Shown in pieces: positions 10,277 through 21,188 of a DNA stretch of 64,000 nucleotides. The stretch comes from Plantago ovata (lineage: Eukaryota > Streptophyta > Magnoliopsida > Lamiales > Plantaginaceae), in contig CM051455.1 in the NCBI GenBank assembly GCA_028274465.1, positions 110,916,261-110,980,260 on the forward strand, written 5' to 3'. The notes under the pieces were generated by a model. The model was not told the DNA's origin and did no database searches. It saw only the letters and a list, made by a program, of their open reading frames with translations. The stretch's first letter is position 1. Each line of letters opens with the position of its first letter. Position numbers and translations under genes: made by a program.

Positions 10277-11761
10277 TCTTTTTACAAGTCCATTCTTGTA
10301 TACTCAGCCGACCGAGGCCAAACCATTCGGTAACATCTAGCATCACTTTTTATTTCCTCATTCTCTTTTGCTAGGGACTATCTTGAGTTTCATGAGGGGG
10401 GATGGGATGTGAACCATGATGTTAGTATTGTTTGGATTTTTGCATGTTGAGTATGGTATCTTGTATTTTGTTTGCATTTGCATTTGCACGTTTATCGCTT
10501 TCTTAGTATTTAGTTGCATACACTACATTCATCCTAGTATAGTTTTGCATGTTTTTGTGTGGAGTTTATTGCCCAATTTTTTGAACTTTTTTATTGGGTA
10601 GATTAACTAGTTATGACCTTTGACCATGCGTTTCATCTCTATGAATTTGTTTGAGGTTTTTCTCGCCTGGCTTGTCACATTTATATATGAAATTAGTTAA
10701 GCTTGGTAGTCTCGACATCACTTAGTGGTGTTTTGTCTACTCCGGTTCACGAAGGCCTTTATAATAAGATGATGCATGTTAGAGTCTTGTGGTTGTTTTC
10801 CCGTGTAATTATGTACCTAAGAGGCAACAAGTCTTCACCTTGCTTTGAGATTGCTAAATGCCTAGGAAGGAGGTAGTGTGAGATTGTGTGATCCTTTGTT
10901 TGAAATCTATTCTAACGAATAGGTTTGGGGAGGCGGTTATGGTATCATTATGACTTGTTTTTCGATTTTGAGTGTTGTGAGTTTGTTAAGTTTCTCCTCT
11001 AACCTATTCTTTCGAATAGGTTTGGGGAGGACGTTTGTGTGTCATTTTAATTTATTTTTCGTTGTGCTACTGCTGGCTACAAAAAAAAAAAAAAAAAAAA
11101 GAGAGAGAGTGAAAAAAAATCGAAAATTTCCAGAAATCTGGAAAAGCAAAAAAATAAAAGAAAAGACCCCAAAAAAGCATAGAAGGGTCCAAAGAAAGCC
11201 AAAAAGCAGTTTAGCAAAGTGTTTGTCTCGTTTTTCAATTCTTGTAATGTTCGTAATCGAGTTGTAAAGTTTGCCTTTTGTTTATTTGAGTGTCATCTGT
11301 TCTAGACCACCCTCGTCCTGCCATTCAGGAAGTGGTGATTAGTTTATGACTTTGCTTGAGAGATGGGTAGAATAGGGGAGTGTGATCTTTTAGGGAACCC
11401 TCCTTCGTTTGATGAGAGCCAGTATTGGTTCGACCTCTTTGAGAGAAAGTTTTAACTTGGTGAACAGTAGTAAGTCCTCAGTTTCATAGGCACGGGACAA
11501 CCATTCGTATTTTAACATGTTTCATTGCGTCGTCACTGACTAGGTCCAGGTAGAGAATGTTACGAGAGACTAGCTTGTTTAACATAGTGCATATGTGAAT
11601 GTGTATGAGTCAATCGAGGCATTCTTCAACCAATATCCATGCTATGATTTGTATGGTCATTGTTCATAAGTTTTTGATAGATTCAATAGATTAGTTCATT
11701 TCATTTGTCATGAGACTCCTTGGTTTTTTGCATTAGAGTCTAGTTTTCTTGAGGACAAGCA
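10277..11761 (+). other. 3' untranslated region of element A
   Basis: No gene seen. From about 10400 it is collinear with 26520-27960 in D. It contains two copies of a unit with a CTATTC/GAATAG inverted repeat followed by GGTTTGGGGAGG (10907-10933 and 11001-11030), a purine-rich run (about 11082-11172) and, near the end, the CTTGAGGACAAGCAAAGG block shared with D. Confidence 0.7.
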
Positions 11762-11781
11762 AAGGTTTGGTATGGGGAGTT
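11762..11781 (+). other. Polypurine tract of element A
   Basis: AAGGTTTGGTATGGGGAGT lies directly before the LTR start TGATGAACG at 11782, as at 27966-27984 in D. Confidence 0.75.
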
Positions 11782-12789
11782 TGATGAACGTGTATTTTTC
11801 ACTTTCATTCGACTCTTTTTCATCAATTTAGCTATTTTCTAGGTTAATTTAGCTTATATTTTAATGCATTTTATTAGAATAGTGTCACGTTTCCCTTTTC
11901 TTTGCATATTTCAGCTTTTTAGGTAAAAAAACGTACTTTTGATGGGCAGCTATGGTAAAGAGAATGAAGTTTGGGTGTTTCGTGGTCATCCGTGGTGTAT
12001 CTAGAAGTTTCCAGACGAGTTTTGAGGCCTAGGGGACGAGTTTCAAGGCTTAAAGGTCACTAGAAGGCAAAATCGAGTCCAAAAAGGAAACCAAAGCCAA
12101 AATCTCGGAGGCCACCGACCTGGACGTCCCAGGCGAATCGCCTGGCGTCTGGGGCGGTTCGCCCCCCACGTTTCGTCAGCTATATATAGTTTCGCCTATT
12201 TTAGTCGTTTTTCATACGTTTTGACCTTATTTTGAGAGACAAATTCTCCAGAGCTTGTTCTGGGAATTATTAGCATAGATGACTCTTTCTCTTATTGATT
12301 TGGAAGCTTAAGCATAGAGATTGGACATCTTTGATTCTTGATTCTTGTTTGTGAGTTAGCAATTCACTGGAGATATTGACAACCTTCGTTGGTAACTTGT
12401 ATCTCACGATTTTACTGCTTTTGTTTATTCAATTCAACATGTTTTCATTGATTCTGGATTTGATTATGCTTGTTCATTACGATTTATCATGAGTAGCTAA
12501 ATCTAAGGTTGGTGATAGTATGTGAATTCATAGCTGGGGTTCTTAATTATGCATGAGTGGCTTCGCGCGTTTAAGACTTGATTGATTGTTTTATTTTCTT
12601 GATCTATCTGAGCCATCTATTTTCGTAGATTAGTGTTAAATTGAAAGAAACACTAGTACAATTCATGATCATAGATTTCTATACAAACTTCAAGTACTTC
12701 ATGTGTAATTAGAACCCGATGCTTAGAACGATCATACTATCACTAACTTCCATCATAATTGATAAGAAAAACCTTTGCTAAATTGTTTT
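11782..12789 (+). repeat. 3' LTR of element A, truncated
   Basis: It starts TGATGAACGTG. Two palindromes, CCAGGCGAATCGCCTGG (12129-12145) and GGGGCGGTTCGCCCC (12151-12165), precede the TATA box. From 12480 it follows the 5' LTR until about 12789, then switches abruptly to unrelated sequence. About 190 bp of the LTR end are missing. Confidence 0.85.
12181..12189 (+). promoter_or_regulatory. TATA box of the A LTR
   Basis: TATATATAG, 16 bases after the GC palindromes. The same order (palindromes, then CTATATATAG) occurs at 31276-31338 and, inverted, at 30852-30913. Confidence 0.7.
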
Positions 12790-13053
12790 GGGGGCAGACG
12801 AGCCCATAAAAAATAGAAAGAAAAAAGAAAGTGCCAAATCAATCAAAATGCATTTTGGGGGAATCCCCGCGGTAGATTCTCCGGCGGAAATCCATAAAGG
12901 CTGGTCTTTGACTTCCCCTTTGTTCATTTGACTCGCTTGCAAGCCTCTGGATCTGGATCAAACGACTGGAAGTCCGGGGGGGAATTTGGAAATTAGGAGA
13001 ATGGAATGGCCCTACTCGGACAACTTGGAAAAAAAAATACCAAAAAATACAAA
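12790..13053 (-). other. Remnant of the 3' region of element G
   Basis: Non-coding, with long A and G/C runs. Removing the solo LTR C1 and one ACGAC copy makes it continuous with 15077 onward, so it belongs to the 3' side of the Tat-like element. Its left edge is a sharp junction with the truncated A LTR. No LTR of G is present on this side. Confidence 0.55.
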
Positions 13054-13058
13054 ACGAC

Positions 13059-15071
13059 TGTAAGAAAATATAGTCAGAGTTACCCCTAGGGTACGCAGCG
13101 GAATTTCAAAAATTTTCTTAACATGCAGGTTAATTGATTATGTATATAACGTATATATTAAACACGTTAATCAGAAGACTTACAATCCGGTGAATCTTCT
13201 CCTTCGTCGAAGTCGAAGATATCTGCAAGACAATAAAAGTTAGTTTCCAGCTCCTTGAACCTCAACCTTGGTATCCACGGATGAACAGCTTATCAGAAAG
13301 AATGCTAGGATATTCTTTGTGTGGCCAAGAAGATGGGGCAGTGTTTTTCCTCCGGTAGGGTGGCGCGTGCGTGGCTTGGGAGAGGTAAGGGAAAGCTTTT
13401 ATTTTCTCTAAGAAAACTGGTAGACTAACTGTGTGTTAAAAGCTCTCTAATAGTCTACTATATATAGTAGTCAATTGAAGCCTAAAGAATAATCAATTAG
13501 ACTTCATAAAGGAATAAGAATCTAATTCTTATCGCACTAGGAAACCAATTCAAGTCTAGATTCATTCCCAATCAAATTAAAACTCAATCAGGAAAATCTA
13601 ACTTATCCCTTGACTTCTAATAGAGGAAGGAGTCGAACTCCTTCCCCTACTGCAGCTGCGCGCGTGCGCGTCCAAGGGTGGTTAGGTGGGTCCCGATTTT
13701 GAGACCCACTTATAATTCTAAGGCAATTCAAACTCCAAGTAGATTTTGCCCATGTGCATATATTAATTCTAAATTAACATATCCTTTCAAATCAAACCTC
13801 TATTATATTTCTAAAATATAATCTTTAATTGTATTTACATAGAATACAATTAATCAGCTAATTCAATTAATAATTCCAAATCATTAATTGAGCCACAAAT
13901 TATTATAATTAATTCCAAATCAATTAGAATCCATCAATCACAATTAATTTTAAATTAATTGCGATTCCATCTTCAAGGATATTCAGATAAGCTGAATCAC
14001 CACATAGTGTGACCCATAGGGCCTCATTGTATTAAGCAAGTCCTAGACTAGGCAAAATGGAATTCCTAGACGGTTCCATTTGCAATACTAATACATGAGG
14101 ACGTTTGAGAGGTTTCTCAAAGCAAACCCTTATGTTGTGAAGTCTGTTGCGCTCAACGCGGCGATGGTAACGTCCCTTCATCTAACTGACTCGAATGCAT
14201 CTAGGATCGATGAAGTGTCTATCCCAATAATACATCCACGGGCGTCTTCAGTGAGTTGCTTGGTGAATCCGATATCTATTATGACTATCATAATAATATT
14301 GATACGCTGGCCAGCGATTTTACCAATCACAACTATGAACGACTATGAGCAGTGCTCTCCTGTGCTACACATGAGAGATGAATTCTTCACAGAATCACTT
14401 ATCATCCCCATTTGTATGTAGCCATAATCCTGGATCATGTCTTGGGTCAAATGCTTATTCAGAGCTGACATCGACGGGTCCACCAAGGATATGGGGCAAC
14501 AAATGTGATGATAAAGTCCTGTAAGTCCAAAGGACGACTGGCATCACTTCGACAACTATCCGGTTCCCATAGACACTTCGGTGTAGAGTATACATCGATG
14601 GGAGTTCCGGTGGGCACTTTCATTGTTCGGAAATCACCCTTCGAATAACTATGCGGAGTTATGGTAACTTTTCTTGATTGTCCAACAATCCGTTCCGTGG
14701 CCGTGGGATCGGCTCACATTTGCTCTAACAAGTATAACCTCCACGCATACTAGTCTCAGTTGGTTCATCAGACCCCTACATCCGAGATGAACCTCGACTA
14801 GGGAGAGTTTGGGATAGATGATAACTCACATAGCTCCGACTATCTGTGTGATCGGTCATCTATCCGAGGGGACATGTTTAATATCAATACAGACAGGAAT
14901 AGAGATATGACATGCTGTATGCCTGGTGTAATATAAATATGAAAGCGATACTCAATAGTCAAACAACAAACATATATTATATTACGTTGACCTGTGTAAT
15001 AGTACATATATGCCCTTAATAAGGGTTGCATGCCCTTAATAAAGACTGTCTCTAGGACATATACACTATCA
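13059..15071 (-). mobile_element. C1: solo LTR of the C2 copia family
   Basis: It has the same ends as the C2 LTRs: plus-strand TGTAAGAAAATAT to ACACTATCA. It is flanked by a perfect 5-bp duplication ACGAC (13054-13058 and 15072-15076). At 2013 bp it has no internal sequence, so it is a solo LTR left by recombination between two LTRs. CTACTATATATAGTAG at 13455-13470 holds the TATA box. Its copy of the small U3 frame found in C2 and C3 has a TAG. Confidence 0.92.
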
Positions 15072-15725
15072 ACGACAGTCCCGAGTCAAAGCAACCCTAC
15101 CTCCAGCCATCCTTTCGTTCTTCATTCACTTTTATTATCTTTAGATAATATTTTCTTGAGCTTTGTTTGCTCTATATCTTCTTCCCTATCTTCTTTCACT
15201 CCTAACATCTTCATCATCACATGGTTCTTCATTCACTTTTATTATCTTTAGATAATATTTCATTGAGCTTTGTTTGCTCTGTATCGTCTTCCCTATCTTC
15301 TTTCACTCCTAACATCTTCATCATCACATGGTTCTTCCTTCATTTTTATTATCTTTAGATAATATTTTCTTGAGCTTTGTTTGCTCTGTATCTTCTTCCT
15401 TATCTTCTTTCACTCCTAACATCTTCATCATCACATAGTTCTTCCTTCACTTTTATTATCTTTAGATAATATTTTCTTGAGCTTTTGCCTCTATTTTTTA
15501 CTTTTGTAAGTGGATGAAAATAAACTCGTTTGAATTAGATTTGTCGGAAATCAATACAAAGCAATTCAAAATTCAAATAGGTACAAGTAATAGCTGAAAT
15601 AGCAGCTGGAATAGATTTGACGGAAATCATTAAAACTTACTAAAAAAAATGATATTGTCCTAAAAATGAAAACAAAACAAAAGTTCCTAGGTGGTCTTCT
15701 ACTCATGCTGTCTCATTCTTCATCT
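15072..15725 (-). other. 3' untranslated region of element G
   Basis: The stretch between the integrase stop and the C1 insertion. It contains the 107-bp tandem array and about 240 bp of AT-rich sequence without a gene. Confidence 0.7.
15117..15487 (-). repeat. 107-bp tandem repeat, about 3.5 copies
   Basis: Units start at 15117, 15224, 15331 and 15438, spaced exactly 107 bp. Each has GTTCTTC, then TTATTATCTTTAGATAATA (a small inverted repeat), CTTGAGCTTTGTTTGCTC and a CT-rich tail ending CATCATCACAT. Copies differ by single bases. Tandem arrays in this 3' UTR position are known in Tat/Ogre elements, where they can seed satellite DNA. Confidence 0.95.
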
Positions 15726-16975
15726 TCACGTGTAGAATTTGCGCAAATTCTTGATGTTCCATGGTCTCTTCCATCCTTTGTCATCTTCATCTGCTAGCTC
15801 GAGACTTCCATTTGTCTTGACCTTAGTAACCTTGTAGGGGCCTATCCACTTTGGCTCTAGCTTTACCACTCCATCTTGTTGAGTGGCTCTTCTTAGTACC
15901 AAGTCCCCAACTTGAAGCTCTCTACTCTTGACATTTTTTTTGTAGCTGCGTGCCACTCTTGCTTGGTAGTTTATGATCCTTTCCAAGGCCATGCTTCTCT
16001 GACTCTCTAACATCTCAAGGTCCATCATTCTCGACCGGTGATTGTCAACTGGTTCATATCCTTGTATCCTCAAAGTCTCCACTACCATTTCTGCTGGTAT
16101 CACCGCCTCAGACCCATAGACCAAATGGAATGGAGTTTCTCTTGTTGACGTTTTTGATGTGGTTCTATAGGCCCACAACACTCCATCTAACTCATCTACC
16201 CAATCACCTTGGCATGCTTTCAGTCTTTTCTCAATCGACTCCACCAAAGTACGGTTCGTTCTTTCTACCTGTCCATTGGCCGGTGGATAGTAAACGGATG
16301 TGAATCTTTGATCAATTTTCATCTTGTCACACCATGTCCTCAGCTTCTTTCCCGAGAATTGTGTCCCATTATCTGAAATCAAGACTCTTGGCAGTCCAAA
16401 CCTACATACAGTGTTCCTCCATATGAAATCCATCACCTTGTTTTCTGAAATGGTTGCCACTGCCTCTGCTTCCACCCACTTTGAAAAATAAACCACTGCT
16501 ACGATCAGAAACTTCTTTTGCCCTGACCCTTTCGGTAATGGGCCCACGATATCAATTCCCCATTTATCAAAGGGGCATGTTATCACTGAAGTCCTCAACT
16601 CCGTGGCTGGTTTGTTGTTCTGCTTGGCATACTTCTGACACTCGGTGCATGATTTCGCATATCGGGTTGCATCATCGATTATGCCTGGCCAATAGTATCC
16701 TTGACTTAACGTCTTTTGGGCTAGTGACCTCCCGCTTGAGTGGTTTCCACAACTTCATGTATCTCAACCAACACAAGCTTCGCTTTAGCAGATGTCAAAC
16801 ACCTAAGATGCATCGCCTCAAAGGATCTCCTATTTAAATCCTTCCCTACCATCAAATATCTTAGTGACCTGTTGATTGTCCTCCTCGCTTGTGCTTTGTC
16901 CTTTGGGAGTTCTCCTTGAGTAAGGTACTTCTTGATGTCATCCATCCAATTTTCCTCTTGTGTAATGGTCATCAA
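15726..16975 (-). pseudogene. Element G integrase
   Basis: The C-terminal 290 codons (16598-15726) are open. They hold the catalytic core: Asp in DIVGPLPKG, Asp in LISDNGTQF, Glu in NGQVERTNRTL. The C-terminal part has GDLVLRR and a GPYKV segment, with no chromodomain, and ends NLRKFYT. The preceding zinc-binding region (16975-16600) is recognisable (LRCLTSAKAKLVLVEIHE, then CTECQ) but broken by stops. In an active element this would be one polyprotein with reverse transcriptase; it joins DNA ends to the target. Confidence 0.88.
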
Positions 16976-17014
16976 CGTGTCCTCCTCTACCGTGACGGAC
17001 AGTTTTTCTTGAGT

Positions 17015-18620
17015 TCATAACATGATACTCCTTGTGTCGATAGCTCCCAAAGAAGATGCATATTTAGCTAACGCATCAGCTGTAGTATTCTCCCTTCTTG
17101 GTACCAAGCTCCATTTGAATTCCTTTAATTCCTCTGCTTCCTCTTTCAAGAGTGTCAAGTAGCTCGTCATGCCCAGATGTGCCGCTTCAAATTGTCCCCT
17201 GTATTGGTATTCCACCAACTGTGAATCAGTCCTAGCCTTCAAGTACTCCGCCCCTAAAGCTTTGGCTATCTTAATCCCATTTATTAGTGCCTCGTACTCT
17301 GCCTCGTTGTTTGTAACTCTAAAAGGAAGTGTAATAGCAAACTCCAACTCTGCTCCCCTTGGGCTTTGTAAGTATATCCCTATTCCTCCTGATGTTGTCA
17401 CTGACGAACCATCCACTTGTATCTCCCAATATTCCCTTTGGTCTTCATCTTTTTCCTTTTCTTCCTGGCTTTTCTTTATCTCCATATCCTCTATTGTTCC
17501 TTCTTTGTTTACAGATCTTGGGATTTCATTTTGTGCTTCTGTCAGAGACATGACGGATGACTTTTGACCTTCCTCTTCTTTAGTGACAATCGGGTTCGTT
17601 CGACAAGGAAACTCTACTATGAAATTCGATATCACTTGTGCCTTCTTAGCTGACGGAGCTTGGTAGTCAATGTCATGCTCAGTTAACTCTATTGCCCACA
17701 TTGCTAACCTCCCAGAATGCTCGGGCTTCCCTAGCACTTGATTCAAGGGTTCATGAGTTAGGACCACAATTTTATGTGAGCGAAAATAAGGCTTTAGTTT
17801 TCTCGAGGTATGGAGCAAGGCATATGCTAGCTTCTCTATATCTAAATATCTTGTCTCCGCTGCCGCTAACGCTTTACTCACATAGTAGATGGGGAGAGAC
17901 TCGCTTCCTTGTATTCGCACTAGCACTGAGCTAATTGCTTCTTGAGTGTGTTCTAGGTACAAGTAAAGTGGCTCCCCTTCCCTGGGCTTTGACAACAGAG
18001 GTGGAGATGCAAGTTATTTTTTCAGGTCTTCTAGAGCTTGTTTACATTCATCGTTCCACACGAAGTTAGCATTATCTTTCCTCTCCTTATCTGTCTTTCT
18101 AAGGATCTTAAAGAATGGGAGGTTCTTTTCAGCTGATCTTGAGATAAAACTGCTGAGAGCAATGACCTTCCCCACAAGTTGTTGCACCTCATTATGAGTT
18201 TTTGGGTGTGGGAGTTCTTGCACGACCTTTAACTTTTCTGGGTTAGCCTAGATTCCTCTTTCGGTAACCATATATACTAAGAACTTCCCTCCCTTGACTC
18301 CAAAAGTGCACTTCACTGGATTTAATTTCATCCCATACTTTCTTAGTATGGAGAAACACTTGTTCAAATGTGCAACATGGTCTATCTCTGTCTTACTTTT
18401 TACAAGCATATCATCAACATAAACCTACATGGTTTTTCCCAATTCTTCCTTGAACATCTGGTTCACAAGCCTTTGATAAGTAGCTCCTACATTTTTTAAC
18501 CCAAATGGCATAACCTTGAAACAGTAGACCCCCCCCAGCTACAAATAACGCGGTCTTGGGAATATCCTCTTCTACAATTTTGACTTGGTAAAACCATTGG
18601 TATGCGTCCATTGGTGTTGT
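17015..18620 (-). pseudogene. Element G reverse transcriptase end and two RNase H domains
   Basis: The 326-codon open part (17995-17015) has the polymerase-linked RNase H (YVSKALAAAETRY, KLAYALL, DYQAPSAKKAQV) and then a second, archaeal-type RNase H (VDGSS, GGIGIYLQSP, NNEAEYEALI, DSQLVEYQ, ENTTADALAKYAS), a mark of the Tat lineage. Upstream, LPHPKTHNEVQQLVGKV (18223 on) and the YVDD active site (18410-18421) are present with a stop just before YVDD. Near 18530 a G8 run shifts the frame. The palm motif region at about 18600 follows the protease linker directly, so the fingers part of the polymerase has been deleted. Confidence 0.85.
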
Positions 18621-19405
18621 AGGTTCCTCAGGAAGTACTTTGTACTCCTCTGGTTTGATCTCTTTCTTACGCAATGCATCTCGAGCTTCTTGCACTTTCT
18701 CCTTTCTTTGACTTCTGGTAAGTGTCGGACTTACCCTCCTTATTTTTGTTGGAGATTCCTTTATAGAAAACATTTTCTTTCTATCTTTCTCCTTTCTCCT
18801 TCTTTTCTCCTCCTGTGGTACTGAAGTCGTCCTTACCAAGAGTGAGTAACATTCCCAAGCTTCAATTATGTTTCCTACCTGTTCCCTCACTCCTGCTGGA
18901 GTTGGAAACTTCACTCTATTATGCAAGGTAGAAGCTACTGCTTGGAAGATCCTTAAGGCTGGCCTTCCCAACACCACTTGGTATGAGAACTCAATGTCCA
19001 CTACTAAGAATGGTACATGTCTTGTAATTCTCTGAGGTTTCTTTCCCAAGGAAAATTTTAAGTAAACTTTCCCGAGCGGATAAATCTGTTCTCCTCTGAA
19101 GCCTACAATTGAGCTTCCCACCTTGCCCATCTCTCTTAAATCAACCCTCATTCTCTTCAAGGTTGTTAATAGTATAACATTGGCCGAGCTCATAGTGTCA
19201 ATAAGCACCTTGCATACGGTGTGTGCAGCAATATTGGCTGAGATCACTAATGGCACGTCGGGTTCTTCCACTCCCGGATCATTTGGACTCTTTTTTGGGA
19301 TCTCACTGTCATCAAAAGTCACTTTTATCCCCGGCCCTGCCGCCACACATGGATCCCCATATATGTCATCAATTTCTTTAAGGTGTCCTGCCGTGTTTTC
19401 CCTTG
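18600..19405 (-). pseudogene. Element G protease, C-terminal part
   Basis: Retropepsin region with LIDTMSSANVI, where active enzymes have Gly in the third triad position; Met here suggests inactivity. It continues through PLGKVYLKFSLG and VVLGRPALRIF (flap and LGRP motifs), then a long charged linker. The N-terminal side lies across the S1 insertion at 56188-56399 in the same reading frame once S1 and one CCTTC copy are taken out. At the linker end the frame runs straight into the palm of reverse transcriptase, a deletion scar. Confidence 0.8.
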
Positions 19406-19410
19406 CCTTC

Positions 19411-20927
19411 TGTTGGTCCCTTTAAACAACAAGAAAAGACTGGGGGGGGGGGTGAATAGTCTTTTCAAACTTTCGTCGTTTAAAAACTTTCTCAGCAAGT
19501 GCTTATTACTTTTCAGTAATGAGTTTGCTGATACTTATCTTTCTCAGGAAGTACTAGTTACTTTTCAGTAACGAGTTTTACTGGTACTTTAAAAATAGAG
19601 TGCGGAAGTCTTTATACAATAAGTGCTTTTCAGAGAGTGTTAGTTTCAACAAGTGAGCAGAGTGACAGTGTACAAACAGTATAGCTTGCTGAAAACTAAA
19701 TGCGGTAAAGTAAATCACACAAACACTTTTATAGTGGTATTTGAGAGTGGCGTAATCTCTCAACTAATCCACTTTGTCCTTTCTAGGACTGAATCCACTA
19801 AGATAAGCTTGAGATTCCTTACAACACCTATCTGTAATGATTCTTCAGAAACCAAAGCACACTTGCTTCGTTTCCAGCCTAACTAGAGAACGAAACCTTG
19901 TTCTCCACGAAATTTGGGACACTTAATCAACAACACTATGCTTGATTAATTCCCCCTGAATTTCACGCCTGAAAAACGGTGTTTATCAGTTAGAGAGATT
20001 TGGGATGAGATGACTTGAGTATAACGTTTTCAGCTATAACAAGTTATCTAAAGAAACACAACTTGGAATACTTTTCAGTAAACATGTTAAGTTGTTTCTG
20101 GTGTCAAGACTTGTTCTTGTTCAAAAGAAAGAACACTTAACTAATTTCTTAGCCGTCAAAGTTCTACTTCTTCACAAGTAGCTTTTGTTTCAAGCTTAAG
20201 TCTTGGAACGGATCAATCGACAGTAAAGAGTATGGAAGATTGAGTGTTTAAGCACATGTGAGAGTTTGATCACGTTGTTGACACACTTCAACTCTTTGCG
20301 GGATGACCTCTATTTATAGTGAATCAAGGGAGACGTTTGAATTTCAAATTCTAAGGCTTTGTTCCTTAAGATGTCACTATCTTGCTTTTGTACTTTCAGC
20401 AACGTCCTTCATTTGTCTTCTAGTCTTCATGTTCTTCGCGTGCTTACTTTGCATTTAATGTTCATTTGAATCGAATTCAAATGTGAACGTTGGAGCCAAA
20501 ATGCAAGTACTTTCAGCAAGGAGGTCACATATGTATTTCAACAAGCAGTCAGTCTCAGTTTCAGCAAGCACAACCTACTCTGTCATATAGAGTTTCACTT
20601 ATGCGAGATGTTGCTGAAATTTCCACTTTCTGAGCAACATGTGCCTTTGTAGATACCATTCTCAGAATTCTTCTTAAGTCTTCAGTCTTCGAATCTTCAA
20701 GTTTCTGAGCGGTTCTAGTGCTTCAATAGTTCATTTGTAAAAATAGAGTACGTCATCATCAAAACTAAAGCACCTAACTAGTACCTACACTAAGTCTTCA
20801 GCAAACGTTCCTCTTTTACAATGTCCTTAAAATTCTAAATTCCTATGGACCATAAGATTACTAGTTACTGGACTTTCCTTAATTTAGCATGGTTAATTGC
20901 TCATCAAAACATACAAGTTTCCTAACA
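19411..20927 (-). repeat. 3' LTR of S1
   Basis: On the - strand it begins TGTTAGGAAAC and ends GGGACCAACA. A C/G run (plus strand G10, 19442-19451) near the end differs in length between copies. CTATAAATAG (20310-20319, - strand) is the likely TATA box. Many copies of TTCAGCAA or TTCAGTAA on the plus strand (for example near 19487, 19516, 19563, 20394, 20510, 20559) are discussed as a finding. Confidence 0.93.
20310..20319 (-). promoter_or_regulatory. TATA box of the S1 3' LTR
   Basis: CTATAAATAG on the - strand. The same site lies at 55563-55572 in the 5' LTR, where it would drive the element, and as CTATAAATATAG at 60687-60698 in S2. Confidence 0.65.
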
Positions 20928-20948
20928 AATTTCCCCCTTTTTGATGTC
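20928..20948 (-). other. Polypurine tract of S1
   Basis: On the - strand AAAAAGGGGGAAATT directly precedes the LTR start TGTTAGG. S2 has the equivalent tract at 61439-61455. 20949-21188 is untranslated. Confidence 0.8.
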
Positions 20949-21188
20949 AGCAATCCATGGTTAAATTAATTGTTACCCTTTTAGAGGTTTCTGATGTTGA
21001 ATAAATCAGTTAATTAATGCAAGCATACTTGAATAATAAAACAGTAAGCATAAGTAGTTTGCATAATCAAAAACCAATAAGAGTCAAAAGTTTATTGCTG
21101 ATAGTTATCTTTCAGTAAGCTTACAAGAAAGTTCAGAGATAACTACAAAAATCAGCAAACAAAACAAACAAAGGTTTTTACAAGGGAC

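Larger units (their letters stand above)
1..12789 (+). mobile_element. Element A: mosaic Athila-related Ty3/gypsy element
   Basis: Order on the + strand: 5' LTR end, tRNA-Asp primer site, gag, [insertion B], LTR fragment, protease-like domain, extra ORF, 3' UTR with polypurine tract, and a 3' LTR that breaks off near 12789. No reverse transcriptase, RNase H or integrase was found, so the element is non-autonomous or deleted. It is a mosaic: at 6933-7212 a second copy of the LTR end joins the protease-like region directly, without primer site or gag, so two copies have probably recombined. Assignment to the Athila/Tat side of Ty3/gypsy rests on the primer site, the gag motifs (FYG, CPHHGF-like) and the protease layout. 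Confidence 0.75.

Noticed and set aside
12790..13053. Possible mitochondrial insertion, suggested by base composition and G/C runs.
   Set aside because: Taking out C1 and its ACGAC duplication makes it continuous with the 3' UTR of element G, which is a simpler explanation. No organelle gene is recognisable.
14095..14421. A 108-codon frame on the opposite strand of the C LTRs (also 53164-53490).
   Set aside because: It overlaps the U3 frame in antisense, differs among copies and has no recognisable domain. Its recurrence only reflects LTR identity.
19653..19886. Frame of 77 codons in the S LTRs, also at 54906-55202.
   Set aside because: It lies antisense to the element in both LTRs and its length changes between copies; no domain.
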